DNA of 64,000 bases from assembly GCA_036501535.1 (NCBI GenBank), contig DASYAE010000046.1, positions 1 through 64,000 on the forward strand, in the 5' to 3' direction. The position numbers were made by a program, and so were the translations under genes. The notes under the pieces are model-generated. The model was not told where the DNA came from. It did not search any database and saw only the letters and a program-made list of their open reading frames with translations. Shown one piece after another: positions 50,853 to 59,929 of this stretch (the stretch's first letter is position 1; every line of letters begins with the position of its first letter). Source of the DNA: DASYAE01 sp036501535 (lineage in GTDB: Bacteria > Actinomycetota > Actinomycetes > Streptomycetales > Catenulisporaceae).

Positions 50853-51638
50853 ATGCCCGACACCGACGCCCTGATCGCCAGTCTGCACGCCTCGCACGAC
50901 CGGCTCGCCGGCATCGTCGCAGGCCTCGATGAAAAAGCGGTACAGGGCCCCTCCTACGCCGACGAGTGGTCGATCGCCCAGGTCGCCTCGCACCTCGGCA
51001 GCGGGGCGGAGATCTTCGGCCTGCTGCTCGAGGCGGGCCTGAGCGAGAGCGCGCCGCCGGAGGGCGCGCGCTTCCAGGCGATCTGGGCCGTCTGGGACGC
51101 GCGCGAGCCGGCCGAGCAGGTCGCCGAGAGCGTCGCGGCGAACGCGGCGTTCCTCGCGCGCGTCGACGGGGTGCCCCGGGCCGGCCGGGACGGTTTCCTC
51201 GTGCAGACCTTCGCCGGCCCGACGGACCTGGCCCGGCTGACGACCATGCGGCTCGGCGAGCACGCCCTGCACAGCTGGGACATCGCGGTCGCCCTGGATC
51301 CGGCGGCGCAGGTCGCCCCGGACGCGGTCGCGCTGCTGATCGACGACATGCTCGCCGGGGTCGCGGCGCGCGCCGGGAAGCCCGAGGCGCAGCCGCGCAC
51401 GATCGTCGTCGAGACCAGCGAGCCGGCCCGCACCTTCGTCCTGACGACCGGTCCGGCCGTGACGCTGGCACCGGCGCCGGAATCAGGATCCGACGTCGAG
51501 GCCGACGCGCGGCTGAGCCTGCCCGCCGAAGCCCTCGTCCGCCTGGTCTACGGCCGGCTCGACGAGGCCCACACCCCCGACGGCATCGGCGGCGCCGACC
51601 TGCTGCCGGGGCTTCGCGCGGTGTTCCCCGGCTTCTGA
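50853..51638 (+). CDS. Mycothiol-dependent maleylpyruvate isomerase/DinB-like protein
   Basis: The 261-residue protein has the MDMPI N-terminal four-helix bundle with the metal-binding His pattern (EWSIAQVASHLG, RLGEHALHSWDIAVA). The C-terminal domain has a SCP2-like end (LPAEALVRLVYGRLDE). Family members use mycothiol in isomerisation or related thiol chemistry. The ATG at 50853 follows AAAGAG. It probably shares a transcript with the YceI gene; substrate is unknown. Confidence 0.85.
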   Translation: MPDTDALIASLHASHDRLAGIVAGLDEKAVQGPSYADEWSIAQVASHLGSGAEIFGLLLEAGLSESAPPEGARFQAIWAVWDAREPAEQVAESVAANAAFLARVDGVPRAGRDGFLVQTFAGPTDLARLTTMRLGEHALHSWDIAVALDPAAQVAPDAVALLIDDMLAGVAARAGKPEAQPRTIVVETSEPARTFVLTTGPAVTLAPAPESGSDVEADARLSLPAEALVRLVYGRLDEAHTPDGIGGADLLPGLRAVFPGF

Positions 51639-52115
51639 GCGAGCCGCTGCGCGCGGCAGCCGCGGCGTCGATGGTCCCCACCGCCACCGAGCCGAGGCCG
51701 CCGCGCGCCTGCAAACGCGCCCGCATGTGAACTCCTCGCGCCCGAAAAACCCTCCCTCCGGGCCACAAGACTGAGTTCGGTGCCTGATGCATCGGCTGGA
51801 AGGCTTCTGACCTGCCGCTGCGTCAGGGCCCGAGCCCGCGGGAACGCAGGCGGGGACGGACCGCACCGGCCGCACCCGGTCGGGTCCGGCCCGTGGATCC
51901 CAGGGCGGACGCCGTACCTGCCGGGGCTTGCCACGCAACGCCGGCCGAAGGCGGCTATCGTGCCGTCTGAGCCGGCGCCGCCCTGGGATCGCACACCCCC
52001 CTCCCGGCGTGGTCCGCCGGGCACAAATGAATCCTTCTCAACCAGCACGGCCCTCGCATCGATTCACGGCCGTCACTGCGTACCTGTTCCCACGCATCCG
52101 TACCGGGAGGCGCCG

Positions 52116-53669
52116 ATGGGGCCGAGGGCCACGGCCATTGCGCCGGACGAGACGCCGCAGCGGCGCCGGCAGACCGAGCTGATGGTGCGCCGGCTGCTGG
52201 ACGGCCACCTGCTGGCCACCGGCGGCGAGCTGACCCGCGCGGCCATCGCCAAGCACTTCTCGGCCAGCCAGGAGACGGTGCGCTCGTGGCTGACCGGGCG
52301 GCGCCGGCCGGCGCCGGAGGTGGTGCGCGACCTCGCGCGGCTGGCCACGGTCAGCCCGGTCGAGGCGTTCCTCGACCTCGGCTGGCTCGACGAGGCGGAC
52401 CTCGCGCTGCACAGCACCGGCCGGCGCGGCGCCTGGGCGGCCGCCGGCGACTTCTCCGACCTGGCCGTGGGGGCGGCCTCGCCCTCGGCGCCGGAGGCGG
52501 CGGCCCGCGCGATGCTGCGGGACGAGACGATGCGGCGGCGCTACACGGTGGAGCTCTCGACGGTCGAGTCGCGCGGCGTCTATCCGCTGACCACGGACGT
52601 GGTGGCGCAGATCCGGCTGCGGCCCGGGGCGGCCGAGCCGGGGCTCGAGGACGCGCAGCTGAAGGCCCGGCTCGCCCGGGTGGTCGGCGGGCCGGGCGAG
52701 GCGCTCACGGCCCGGGAGCCGGGCTTCTGCGCGGTGCGGCTCGAGCTGTCCGCCTTCCTGGCCGCGCCGACGCGCTGGTCCGGCCAGTACTCCTGGCAGG
52801 GCGAGCCGGGCTCGCGCACCTGGCGGCGCTTCGCCTCGCACTGGCCGGCGCACATCCTGGTCCAGGACGTGATCAGCGCGGTGTCGCGGGACGCCGCGCC
52901 GGACCCGTGGTCGGCCCGGGACACCAGACCCCTGATCTTCATCGGCGGCCGCTACAGCGCCGGCATCGCGGCGGCGCTGACCGCGGAGGGGCTCGGCTGG
53001 CAGTATGTGCTCGTACATTCGGGCGCATCGATAGGCCGGGCCGGGACCGTGGCGGCGACCCGGCGGGACTGGCTGCACGGCCCGGCGGAGGCCTGGAGCG
53101 AGGCGTCCGAGCACATCAGGGAGCGCACCGCGACGAACGACCCCTGGTACGCGGTGCTCGCCGTGCGGCCGCACTCGTTCATCGCGCCGGACGGCGGCGC
53201 CGATCTCAGCGCCCTGGAACAGCTGCGGCGCTGCCCGGCCCGGGTGGTCTACGTGCGGCCCAGCGAGGCGGTGCTGGACTGGTGGACGGCCCGGCAGGTC
53301 GGCCTCTCCCCGGACGGCGAGTACGCGGACGCGGCGGCGGCGCACCGCGAGCAGCTGCGGCTCGCCTTCGCGCGGATCGAGCGCACGCTGGCCGAGCGCG
53401 CGGCCGGCGGCGGCGCGGGGCGGGAGGACCTGGTGCTCGCCCAGCCGGAGCCGGAGCAGAAGGACGAAGGGTTCGACCCGTACCGGCCCGAGCTGCCCGA
53501 GCGGCTGGTGGACGACCAGGTGCGGCTGGCCTGGCAGGTCGTCGGCTGGCTCGGCCGCACCTCGCGCTACGCGCCGGCGCCGCCGGCCAAGTCGCTGCAC
53601 CCGGGCGTGCTGAACACGGTGCGGGACCGGCTCGGCGTGGAGGGCGGCCCCGCGTATCCGGGTCTTTAG
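52116..53669 (+). CDS. XRE-type helix-turn-helix protein with large uncharacterised C-terminal region
   Basis: The 517-residue protein starts with a helix-turn-helix (LTRAAIAKHFSASQETVRSWLTGRRRPAP, about residues 37-66). A long region follows that I do not recognise. It contains RPLIFIGGRYSAGIAAAL, GLGWQYVLVHSGAS, PWYAVLAVRPHSFIAPDGG and VVYVRPSEAVLDWW, suggesting alternating Rossmann-like beta-alpha units. No Walker motif, no membrane segment. The ATG at 52116 has GGGAGG 6 bases upstream. It converges with a STAND regulator by a 4-base overlap of stop codons. The 477 bases before it (51639-52115) hold no gene or clear element. Confidence 0.75.
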   Translation: MGPRATAIAPDETPQRRRQTELMVRRLLDGHLLATGGELTRAAIAKHFSASQETVRSWLTGRRRPAPEVVRDLARLATVSPVEAFLDLGWLDEADLALHSTGRRGAWAAAGDFSDLAVGAASPSAPEAAARAMLRDETMRRRYTVELSTVESRGVYPLTTDVVAQIRLRPGAAEPGLEDAQLKARLARVVGGPGEALTAREPGFCAVRLELSAFLAAPTRWSGQYSWQGEPGSRTWRRFASHWPAHILVQDVISAVSRDAAPDPWSARDTRPLIFIGGRYSAGIAAALTAEGLGWQYVLVHSGASIGRAGTVAATRRDWLHGPAEAWSEASEHIRERTATNDPWYAVLAVRPHSFIAPDGGADLSALEQLRRCPARVVYVRPSEAVLDWWTARQVGLSPDGEYADAAAAHREQLRLAFARIERTLAERAAGGGAGREDLVLAQPEPEQKDEGFDPYRPELPERLVDDQVRLAWQVVGWLGRTSRYAPAPPAKSLHPGVLNTVRDRLGVEGGPAYPGL

Positions 53670-55177
53670 TCCGGGCGCTCTTCCGCCTGCAGCAGTGCCC
53701 TGATCTGCTCGGCCTCGGAGTGCGCGCCGAGGGTGTCGAAGAGCCGGAGGGCCCGGCCCAAGGCGGCACGCCGCCGGTCGGGCGGAAGCTCGCGGTCGGC
53801 CACCGTGCGGGCATAGGCGGCGACTAGGTCGTGCAGGCGGTAGCGCTCAGGGCCCTGGGGTTCGAGCAGGCCCGCCGCGGCCAGCTGCTCCAGCGTCCGG
53901 GCGGTGGCCGCGGCCGGGGCGTCGACGAGCGCTGCGGCGGCGCGGGCGTCGGCCGCGGCCGGCGGGAAGAGGCCGAGATGCGCGATGAGGTCCCGCTGCG
54001 GGCCGGACAGCAGGCCGAACGAGGCGTCGAACGCCTCGCCGAGGCTGCGCTCGCCGCCGCCGAGGTCGAGCCGGGCCGGCCGGCCGGTCGCGGCCGGCGG
54101 CGGGAAGGCGGCGGCGCCGGAGAGCTGCGCGGCCAGCTCGTCGGCCAGGCCCTCGGGAGTCAGCGCGCGGTCGAGCCGGCAGCGGGCCGCGATGATCCGG
54201 ATCGCCAGCGGCACCCCGCCGCAGAGCTCGACGATGCGCCGGACGGCCGCCGCGGAGGCGATTTCGACCTCGGCCGCCGCGCGGAAGAGCCCCGTGCTGT
54301 CGGCCTCGCCGAGCACCGGCAGCGCGACGTGCAGCGCGTCGTCCAGAGCGGCGAGGCTGTTGCGGCTGGTGACCACGACCCCGCAGCCGCCGCCGGACGG
54401 CAGCAGCGGCTGGATCTGCGCGCCGGCCGCGGCGTTGTCCAGGATGATGAGGAGCCTGCGATCCAGGGTCACGCCGCGGTAGCGGACCGCCCGCCCGTGC
54501 TCGGCGGTCGGGACGGCCTCCTGCGGCACCCCGAGGTCGGCCAGCAGCAGGCCGAGCGCGTCGTGGGCGCTGAGCGGCTCCCGGCCCGGCGTGAAGCCCT
54601 GCAGGTCCAGGAAGAGGCAGCCGTCCGGGAAGCGCCCGGCGAGCAGGTTGGCGCACCGGATGGCCAGCGCGGTCTTGCCGAGCCCCGGCATGCCGCTGAC
54701 GACGCAGACCCGCGCGGCCCCGGCGCGCTCGTCGGCGTCTAAAGCGTCGGAGTCGTCGAAGAAGTCGCGCAGCGCGGCGAGTTCGGCGTCACGGCCGACG
54801 AAGTGAACCGTGTCCGGGGGTGGTACGAGCACGTATTCAGCTGCTTCCGCCAAGTCGGCACGATCAGCACTCGCCGACGCACCGGAAGATGCGCCGACGG
54901 CCTGAGCGCCGGCCGCGCCGGAGTCGGCTCCGGCCGCGCGGGCAAGACGCTCCAGCTCGCCGTCGCCATCGTTGTCACCGGTCGCTCTCCCCGCGTCGGC
55001 CAGCACCGCGTCCAGTGCCCGGGCGAGCCCGGCGACCGGCCGGCGCAGGCCGCTCTCGATCCGTGAGATCACCGAATGGTCCACGTGCACCAGCCGGGCC
55101 AGCCGGCGCTGGCTCAGCCCGGCGCGCTCGCGCAGCTCCCTGAGCCGCGTGCCGAACATAGACGTGTCGGCATACAT
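53666..55177 (-). CDS. XRE-NB-ARC (STAND) regulator
   Basis: The 503-residue protein has an XRE helix-turn-helix (LRERAGLSQRRLARLVHVDHSVISRIESG, about 13-41), a low-complexity linker, and an NB-ARC ATPase with Walker A GMPGLGKTALAIR and Walker B LLIILDN, plus a winged-helix end (YRLHDLVAAYART). It has no TPR repeats, so it is shorter than usual for AfsR-type proteins. The ATG at 55177 has GGAGG 9 bases upstream. A 13-bp inverted repeat lies 36 bases before it. The ligand is unknown. Confidence 0.87.
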   Translation of the reverse strand: MYADTSMFGTRLRELRERAGLSQRRLARLVHVDHSVISRIESGLRRPVAGLARALDAVLADAGRATGDNDGDGELERLARAAGADSGAAGAQAVGASSGASASADRADLAEAAEYVLVPPPDTVHFVGRDAELAALRDFFDDSDALDADERAGAARVCVVSGMPGLGKTALAIRCANLLAGRFPDGCLFLDLQGFTPGREPLSAHDALGLLLADLGVPQEAVPTAEHGRAVRYRGVTLDRRLLIILDNAAAGAQIQPLLPSGGGCGVVVTSRNSLAALDDALHVALPVLGEADSTGLFRAAAEVEIASAAAVRRIVELCGGVPLAIRIIAARCRLDRALTPEGLADELAAQLSGAAAFPPPAATGRPARLDLGGGERSLGEAFDASFGLLSGPQRDLIAHLGLFPPAAADARAAAALVDAPAAATARTLEQLAAAGLLEPQGPERYRLHDLVAAYARTVADRELPPDRRRAALGRALRLFDTLGAHSEAEQIRALLQAEERPD

Positions 55178-55212
55178 CCCCCCAATCCTCCCCGGCCCTT
55201 CCCGCCCCTGGC

Positions 55213-55257
55213 GCGCGTGGTGCCGGTGCGGTGCCGCACCACTGCGGCACCACGCGC
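55213..55257. promoter_or_regulatory. 13-bp inverted repeat enclosing a smaller palindrome upstream of the STAND gene
   Basis: GCGCGTGGTGCCG (55213-55225) and CGGCACCACGCGC (55245-55257) are perfect inverse copies; the 19 bases between contain GTGCGGTGCCGCAC, a palindrome itself. It lies 36 bases before the STAND regulator start. It is probably an operator or leader hairpin. The rest of the 564-base gap up to 55741 contains a further hairpin at 55554-55576 and no recognised gene. Confidence 0.55.
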
Positions 55258-55553
55258 ACAGTCCCCTCCGGGGCGACGCTCTGCGAATGTGAATCCGAAC
55301 TCTTGAATACGGGGACTGAATCAGCTGGCCCGGCCGCGGCGGCGCACGACGCCGCGCGGACCCCCTGCCGGCCCCCCGCGGCCGCGGATCCCGCCGAGGC
55401 CGACACCACCCCACCCGCGTGACCGGCACCGCGCCGGTCGCCCCGGAAACAAGGAAACACACATGGACGGCCCCCCCGACGAACCGCCGCACTGACGCGG
55501 CAGCGCGGCCGCCACGGCCCGACGATCCGCCCCGAAGATCTGCGCTGTCCGGA

Positions 55554-55576
55554 CGTACCGGCAAAAAACCGGTACG
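55554..55576 (-). terminator. Candidate terminator after the LacI gene
   Basis: CGTACCGG (55554-55561) and CCGGTACG (55569-55576) form an 8-bp stem around a CAAAAAA loop (TTTTTTG on the minus strand). It lies 165 bases after the LacI stop, so assignment to that gene is tentative. Confidence 0.4.
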
Positions 55577-55741
55577 ACTAAGTAGTCTTCCACATTCTCC
55601 GCATTACAGCAGCAGGTTTAACGAAAGCGGGTCTCGCGGCTTCCTGCCGGCGCGGTGCGCGGCGACGCCGGGCCGGGCCGCTGAAGCAGCACTCGAACCC
55701 GCTGCGCGCCCGGAACCGGCCCCCTCCTCACCCGCCGCGGA

Positions 55742-56758
55742 TCACGCCGATCCGCGCAGCACGACCGACATCGTCATCGGGTGCTCCGGGACCGGCGGCG
55801 CCTCGCCGGCGACCAGGGCCAGCAGGCGCGCGGCCACGGTCGCGCCCTGCTGGTCCGACGGCGCGTAGACGGTGGTCAGCGGCGGGGTCGCCAGCGCGGC
55901 CAGCGGGATGTCGTCGACCCCCACCACCGCCAGGTCCCGCGGGACCGCCAGGCCCACCCGGTGCGCGCCGGCCAGCACGGCCAGCGCGACGTCGTCGTTG
56001 TAGCAGCACACTGCCGTGACCTGACCGGCGCGCCACCCGACGACCGCCTCAGCCGCCTGACTCACCTCGATCGGCACGGTGAGCACCCGGGGCGGCGCCA
56101 GGCCCGCGGCCGCGCACCGGGAGGTCACCCCGTCGAGCCGGTCCTGGGCGATCGGTGCCAGGGTCGGATCCTGCGGCCAGGCGAAGCCGATCCGGGTGTG
56201 CCCGCGGGCGAGCAGGTGGCCGGCCTGCAGCCGCCCGGGCAGCCGGGCCCACTCCCGGTCGTCCACCTCCGAGCCCGTCATCGACAGGTTGACGCCGGTG
56301 ACCCACTCCACGCCGGCCTTCACGATCTGCCGGTTGGGCTCGTCGGGCAGCTGGGGATAGCTGATCACCGCGACGGGTGCCAGGGCCTGGACGACATCCA
56401 GCAGCTTGGGCTGTTCGCGGTCGTCCAAATGGGTCACCAGGGTGAGGCCGCCGGCGGCCAGGCCCGCGGCGAGTTCGTGCACGAATGCGGAGAGCACCGG
56501 CCCCTGCGGCAGGTTCGGCATGGCCAGCACCACGATGTCGGTGCGCCCGCTGCGCAGCGCCCGCGCCGAGACCGACGGGACGTAGTTGAGCCGGCGCGCC
56601 GCCTCCAGCACCCGCTCGCGGGTCTCCTGCGGGATGCTCTGGCCGGCCTTGCGGTTGAGCACGTAGCTCACCGTGGCCCGGGACACCCCGCTCTCCCGCG
56701 CGACGTCCGCGCTGGTCGCCCGCCTGCGGCCGGGCCCGGGGGCCTCCGCGTCCGACAC
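55742..56758 (-). CDS. LacI-family repressor of the adjacent sugar operon
   Basis: The 338-residue protein has a LacI helix-turn-helix (ATSADVARESGVSRATVSYVLN, starting near residue 14), the hinge NYVPSVSARALRSGRT, and a periplasmic-binding-like effector domain with GHTRIGFA and VVGVDDIPLAALATPPLTTV. The GTG at 56758 has AGGAGG 6 bases upstream. It is divergent from the sugar isomerase/dehydrogenase operon, whose promoter carries repeated operator-like sites. A GTGAAACTTTCAC palindrome (56780-56792) lies in its own leader. The inducing sugar is unknown. Confidence 0.92.
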   Translation of the reverse strand: MSDAEAPGPGRRRATSADVARESGVSRATVSYVLNRKAGQSIPQETRERVLEAARRLNYVPSVSARALRSGRTDIVVLAMPNLPQGPVLSAFVHELAAGLAAGGLTLVTHLDDREQPKLLDVVQALAPVAVISYPQLPDEPNRQIVKAGVEWVTGVNLSMTGSEVDDREWARLPGRLQAGHLLARGHTRIGFAWPQDPTLAPIAQDRLDGVTSRCAAAGLAPPRVLTVPIEVSQAAEAVVGWRAGQVTAVCCYNDDVALAVLAGAHRVGLAVPRDLAVVGVDDIPLAALATPPLTTVYAPSDQQGATVAARLLALVAGEAPPVPEHPMTMSVVLRGSA

Positions 56759-56810
56759 GGGCGCCTCCTCACTTCCCTCGTGAAACTTTCACAGCGCCCG
56801 AGACGCGGCC

Positions 56811-56896
56811 TTGACACGGTCTTTCGCGCTTGAGCATACTGCCTGACAGAGATAGCTTACACGTGTAACTTACACGAGTAAGTAACACACGGGTAA
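56811..56896 (+). promoter_or_regulatory. Promoter of the sugar operon with three tandem LacI-type operators
   Basis: A -35 TTGACA (56811-56816) and -10 CATACT (56835-56840) with an 18-base spacer predict a start near 56847. Immediately after are TTACACGTGTAA (56857-56868, perfect palindrome), TTACACGAGTAA (56870-56881) and a degenerate ACACACGGGTAA (56885-56896), at spacings of 13 and 15 bp. The central CG is typical of LacI operators. Bound repressor would block elongation. Confidence 0.75.
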
Positions 56897-56964
56897 GCAA
56901 TGAGTGGATCCAGTGCGGTGCATCCGTCCGGGTGCGGCCTCGACGACGCAAGGAAGCTCGAACG

Positions 56965-57696
56965 ATGTCTGAAATCAGCGTGCAGCTTTATTCGGTGCGG
57001 GACCGGCTGGAGGCCGACCTCGGAGGGACGCTGCAGCGGCTGGCCGCCATCGGCCTGACCGCGGTCGAGCCGTTCAACCCGGCGGACGACCCCGCGGGCC
57101 TGCGCCGCCGGCTCGACGACCTGGGCCTGGCCGCGCCGACCGCGCACGGCTGGGGGCTGACCGGCGACGATCCGGCCAAGGTGATGCAGGCCACGAAGGT
57201 GCTCGGCGCGGACCGGCTGATCGTCTCCTCCATCGGCGAGGAGGAGTTCGCCGACGCGGACGGGATCAAGCGCGCCGCCGACCTTCTGCACCGGCTGGCC
57301 GAGCAGGCCGCCGGCTTCGATCTGACGCTGGGCTACCACAACCACTGGTGGGAGCTGGAGTCGCGGATCGACGGCGGCTTCGCCCTCGAGGCGCTGGCCG
57401 CGGCGGCCCCGGAGATCTTCCTGGAGGTCGACACCTACTGGGCCGCGGTTGGCGGGGCGAAGGTGCCCGAACTACTCGGCCGGCTCGGCGGCCGGGTCCA
57501 GGCGCTGCACGTCAAGGACGGCCCGGTGGTCAAGGGCGAGCCGAACGTCGCGGTCGGGTCGGGCGCGATGGACGTGCCGGCGGTGCTGGCCGCGGCCCCG
57601 CAGGCGCTGCGGATCATCGAGTTCGACTCCTGCGCCACCGACGTGCTCGACGCGATCGAGGCGAGCCACCGCTACCTCGCCGGCGGCACGGCATGA
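56965..57696 (+). CDS. Sugar phosphate isomerase/epimerase-like TIM-barrel protein
   Basis: The 243-residue protein belongs to the xylose isomerase-like TIM-barrel superfamily: MSEISVQLYSVRDRLEADLG, metal-binding residues expected in LGYHNHWWELE, FLEVDTYWA, and LHVKDGP. In similar operons such enzymes act on 3-keto sugars or inositol derivatives; here that is inferred from the dehydrogenase neighbours. First gene of the LacI-controlled operon; AAGGA precedes the ATG. The stop overlaps the next start (ATGA). Confidence 0.87.
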   Translation: MSEISVQLYSVRDRLEADLGGTLQRLAAIGLTAVEPFNPADDPAGLRRRLDDLGLAAPTAHGWGLTGDDPAKVMQATKVLGADRLIVSSIGEEEFADADGIKRAADLLHRLAEQAAGFDLTLGYHNHWWELESRIDGGFALEALAAAAPEIFLEVDTYWAAVGGAKVPELLGRLGGRVQALHVKDGPVVKGEPNVAVGSGAMDVPAVLAAAPQALRIIEFDSCATDVLDAIEASHRYLAGGTA

Positions 57697-58796
57697 GCGC
57701 GGGCGGGCCGGTCGGCGTCGCGGTGGTCGGCGCCGGCGTGATCAGCAAGCAGTACCTCACGAACCTGACGACCTTCCCGGACGTCGCCGTGTACGCGATC
57801 GCCGACATCGACACCGCCCGGGCCGCCGAGGCCGCGCAGACCTACGACATCCCGCACAGCGGCGACGTGGCCTCCGCGCTGGCGCTGCCCGAAGTCGAGG
57901 TCGTGCTGAACCTGACCATCCCGGCGGCGCACGTCGAGGTCGACCTCGCGGCGCTCGGCGCGGGCAAGCACGTCTACAGCGAGAAGCCGCTCGCGCTCGA
58001 CCAGCAGGGGACTGCGAAGGTGCAGGCCGCGGCGGCCGCGGCGGGCCTGACGGTCGGCTGCGCGCCGGACACGTTCCTCGGCGCGGGCATCCAGTCGGCG
58101 CTGCGGGCGCTGCGCTCCGGCGCGATCGGCGAGCCGGTGGCGGCGGTGGCGACCTTCGAGGCCTCGGGGCCGGAGATCTGGCATCCGAGCCCCGAGTTCC
58201 TGTTCCAGCCGGGCGCCGGGCCGCTGTTCGACATGGGCCCGTACTACCTGACCGCGCTGATCGCGCTGCTCGGGCCGGTGCGGCGGGTGGCCGCGACGGC
58301 GCGCACCGGGCGGGCCGAGCGGGTCATCGGCTCCGGGCCGAGGGCCGGGACCGCCTTCGCGGTCAACGCGCCGACCCATGTCAATGCCCTGCTTGAATTC
58401 GCGGAGGGCGCCTCGGCCTCGGCCGCGTTCAGCTTCGACGCCAGCGGCTTCGGCTACCGGCTGGAGGTGATCGGGACCGAGGGCTCGCTCGCGCTGCCGG
58501 ACCCGAACAGCTTCGGCGGCCCGCTGCGGGTACGCCGGCCGGGCGACAAGGAGTGGGCCGAGCTGCCGGTCACCGGCACCGGCGCCGGGCGCGGCATCGG
58601 CCTGCTCGACCTGGCCCGCGGCCTGCGGTCCGGCACCCCGCCGCGCGCCTCGGGCGAGCTGGCCCAGCACGTGGTGGCGGTCATGGAGCGGGTGCTGGAC
58701 TCGGCCCGGGACGGCGCCTTCCAGCAGCTGCCGGCGGCCGACCTGGACGTGCAGCCGCTTCCCGAGGACTGGGATCCGGCAGCGGCTACGTTGTGA
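57693..58796 (+). CDS. Gfo/Idh/MocA-family sugar dehydrogenase
   Basis: The 367-residue protein has an N-terminal NAD-binding Rossmann fold (VGVAVVGAGVISKQYL, residues 7-22), the family EKPLA motif in GKHVYSEKPLAL, and the C-terminal Gfo/Idh/MocA domain with PLFDMGPYYLTALIALLG. It oxidises or reduces a sugar or cyclitol hydroxyl. ATGA overlap with the first gene. The adjacent second dehydrogenase suggests a two-step oxidation or oxidation/reduction. Confidence 0.9.
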   Translation: MSAGGPVGVAVVGAGVISKQYLTNLTTFPDVAVYAIADIDTARAAEAAQTYDIPHSGDVASALALPEVEVVLNLTIPAAHVEVDLAALGAGKHVYSEKPLALDQQGTAKVQAAAAAAGLTVGCAPDTFLGAGIQSALRALRSGAIGEPVAAVATFEASGPEIWHPSPEFLFQPGAGPLFDMGPYYLTALIALLGPVRRVAATARTGRAERVIGSGPRAGTAFAVNAPTHVNALLEFAEGASASAAFSFDASGFGYRLEVIGTEGSLALPDPNSFGGPLRVRRPGDKEWAELPVTGTGAGRGIGLLDLARGLRSGTPPRASGELAQHVVAVMERVLDSARDGAFQQLPAADLDVQPLPEDWDPAAATL

Positions 58797-58798
58797 CC

Positions 58799-59929
58799 AT
58801 GCCTCCACGCGATCGGAACATCGGCGTCGCCGTGGTCGGCGGCGGCTTCATGGCGACCGTCCACTCGCGCGCGGCGGTCGCGGCGCGGGCCCGGCTCGTC
58901 GGCATCGTGTCGTCCACTGCGGAGCGCTCCGCGGTGGCCGCGGCCGAGCTCGGCTTCGAGCGCCCGTACTCGTCGCTCGACGAGCTTCTCGCCGACGATG
59001 AGGTGCAGGTCGTGCACGTCACGACGCCGAACGCGCTACACGCCGGGCAGGTGCTGGCGGCGCTGGCCGCGGGCAAGCACGTGGTCTGCGAGAAGCCGCT
59101 GGCGACCGGCGCCGCGGACGCCGAGGCGATGGCCGGCGCGGTCGGCGGCCTGGTCGCGTCAGTGCCCTTCGTCTACCGCTACCACCCGGTCGTGCGCGAG
59201 GCGCGCGCCCGGGTGCGCGCGAGCGACCTGGGCAGTGTGCTGACACTGCAGGGTTCTTACCTGCAGGACTGGCTGCTGACCGCGGACGACGACAACTGGC
59301 GGGTCGACGAGCGGGCCGGCGGGCGCTCGCGGGCCTTCGCGGACATCGGCTCGCACCTGGTCGATCTGCTCGAGTTCGTCTCCGGGGACCGGGTGACCCG
59401 GCTGGCCGCCGCGAAGCGGACGTTCTTCGCCGACCGCGCCCAGCATCGCGCGGTGACCACGGAGGACGCGGTCGCGGTGACGGTCGAGACGCGCGGCGGC
59501 GCGATCGGCACGCTGCTGGTCTCGCAGGCGGCGCCGGGCCGCAAGAACCGGCTGTACATCGAGATCGCCGGCTCGCGCGAGTCGGTGGCGTTCGACCAGG
59601 AGTCGCCGGAGACGCTGTGGATCGGGCGGCGGGCCGGATCGCTGATCGTGCCGCGCGACGCGGCGCAGCTACATCCGGACGCGGCGCGCCTCGTCACGGT
59701 GCCGGCCGGCCATCCGCAGGGGTATCAGGACGCGTTCAACCGTTTCGTCGGGGATACGTATGCTGCGATCGGGGGCGCGGCCCCGGACGGGCTGCCGCGG
59801 TTCGAGGACGGCCTGCGCGCGGTCCGCGTGACGGACGCGGTGATGGACGCGGCCGAGCGCGGCGCGTGGATCGAAGTCCCGGCTGCGGCGCCCGAGCCGA
59901 GCCGGCAACCGGAAGAGGTGCGGCGATGA
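58799..59929 (+). CDS. Second Gfo/Idh/MocA-family dehydrogenase
   Basis: The 376-residue protein has the NAD-binding start IGVAVVGGGFMATVHSRAAV, VCEKPLATGAADAEAM, and RAFADIGSHLVDLLEFVSG with the catalytic His of the family. It differs substantially from the preceding paralog. The ATG starts 2 bases after the previous stop; the end overlaps the fourth gene (ATGA). The substrate may be the product of the neighbouring enzyme, an inference. Confidence 0.9.
   Translation: MPPRDRNIGVAVVGGGFMATVHSRAAVAARARLVGIVSSTAERSAVAAAELGFERPYSSLDELLADDEVQVVHVTTPNALHAGQVLAALAAGKHVVCEKPLATGAADAEAMAGAVGGLVASVPFVYRYHPVVREARARVRASDLGSVLTLQGSYLQDWLLTADDDNWRVDERAGGRSRAFADIGSHLVDLLEFVSGDRVTRLAAAKRTFFADRAQHRAVTTEDAVAVTVETRGGAIGTLLVSQAAPGRKNRLYIEIAGSRESVAFDQESPETLWIGRRAGSLIVPRDAAQLHPDAARLVTVPAGHPQGYQDAFNRFVGDTYAAIGGAAPDGLPRFEDGLRAVRVTDAVMDAAERGAWIEVPAAAPEPSRQPEEVRR

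Noticed and set aside
52116..55177. An anti-phage defence island
   Set aside because: XRE and STAND proteins occur in defence systems, but there are no nuclease, protease or membrane effectors here; a regulatory role is more economical.
55419..55868. A 149-codon plus-strand frame in the gap before the LacI gene
   Set aside because: No ribosome site, low-complexity Pro/Ala/Arg protein, and its end is antisense to the LacI gene.
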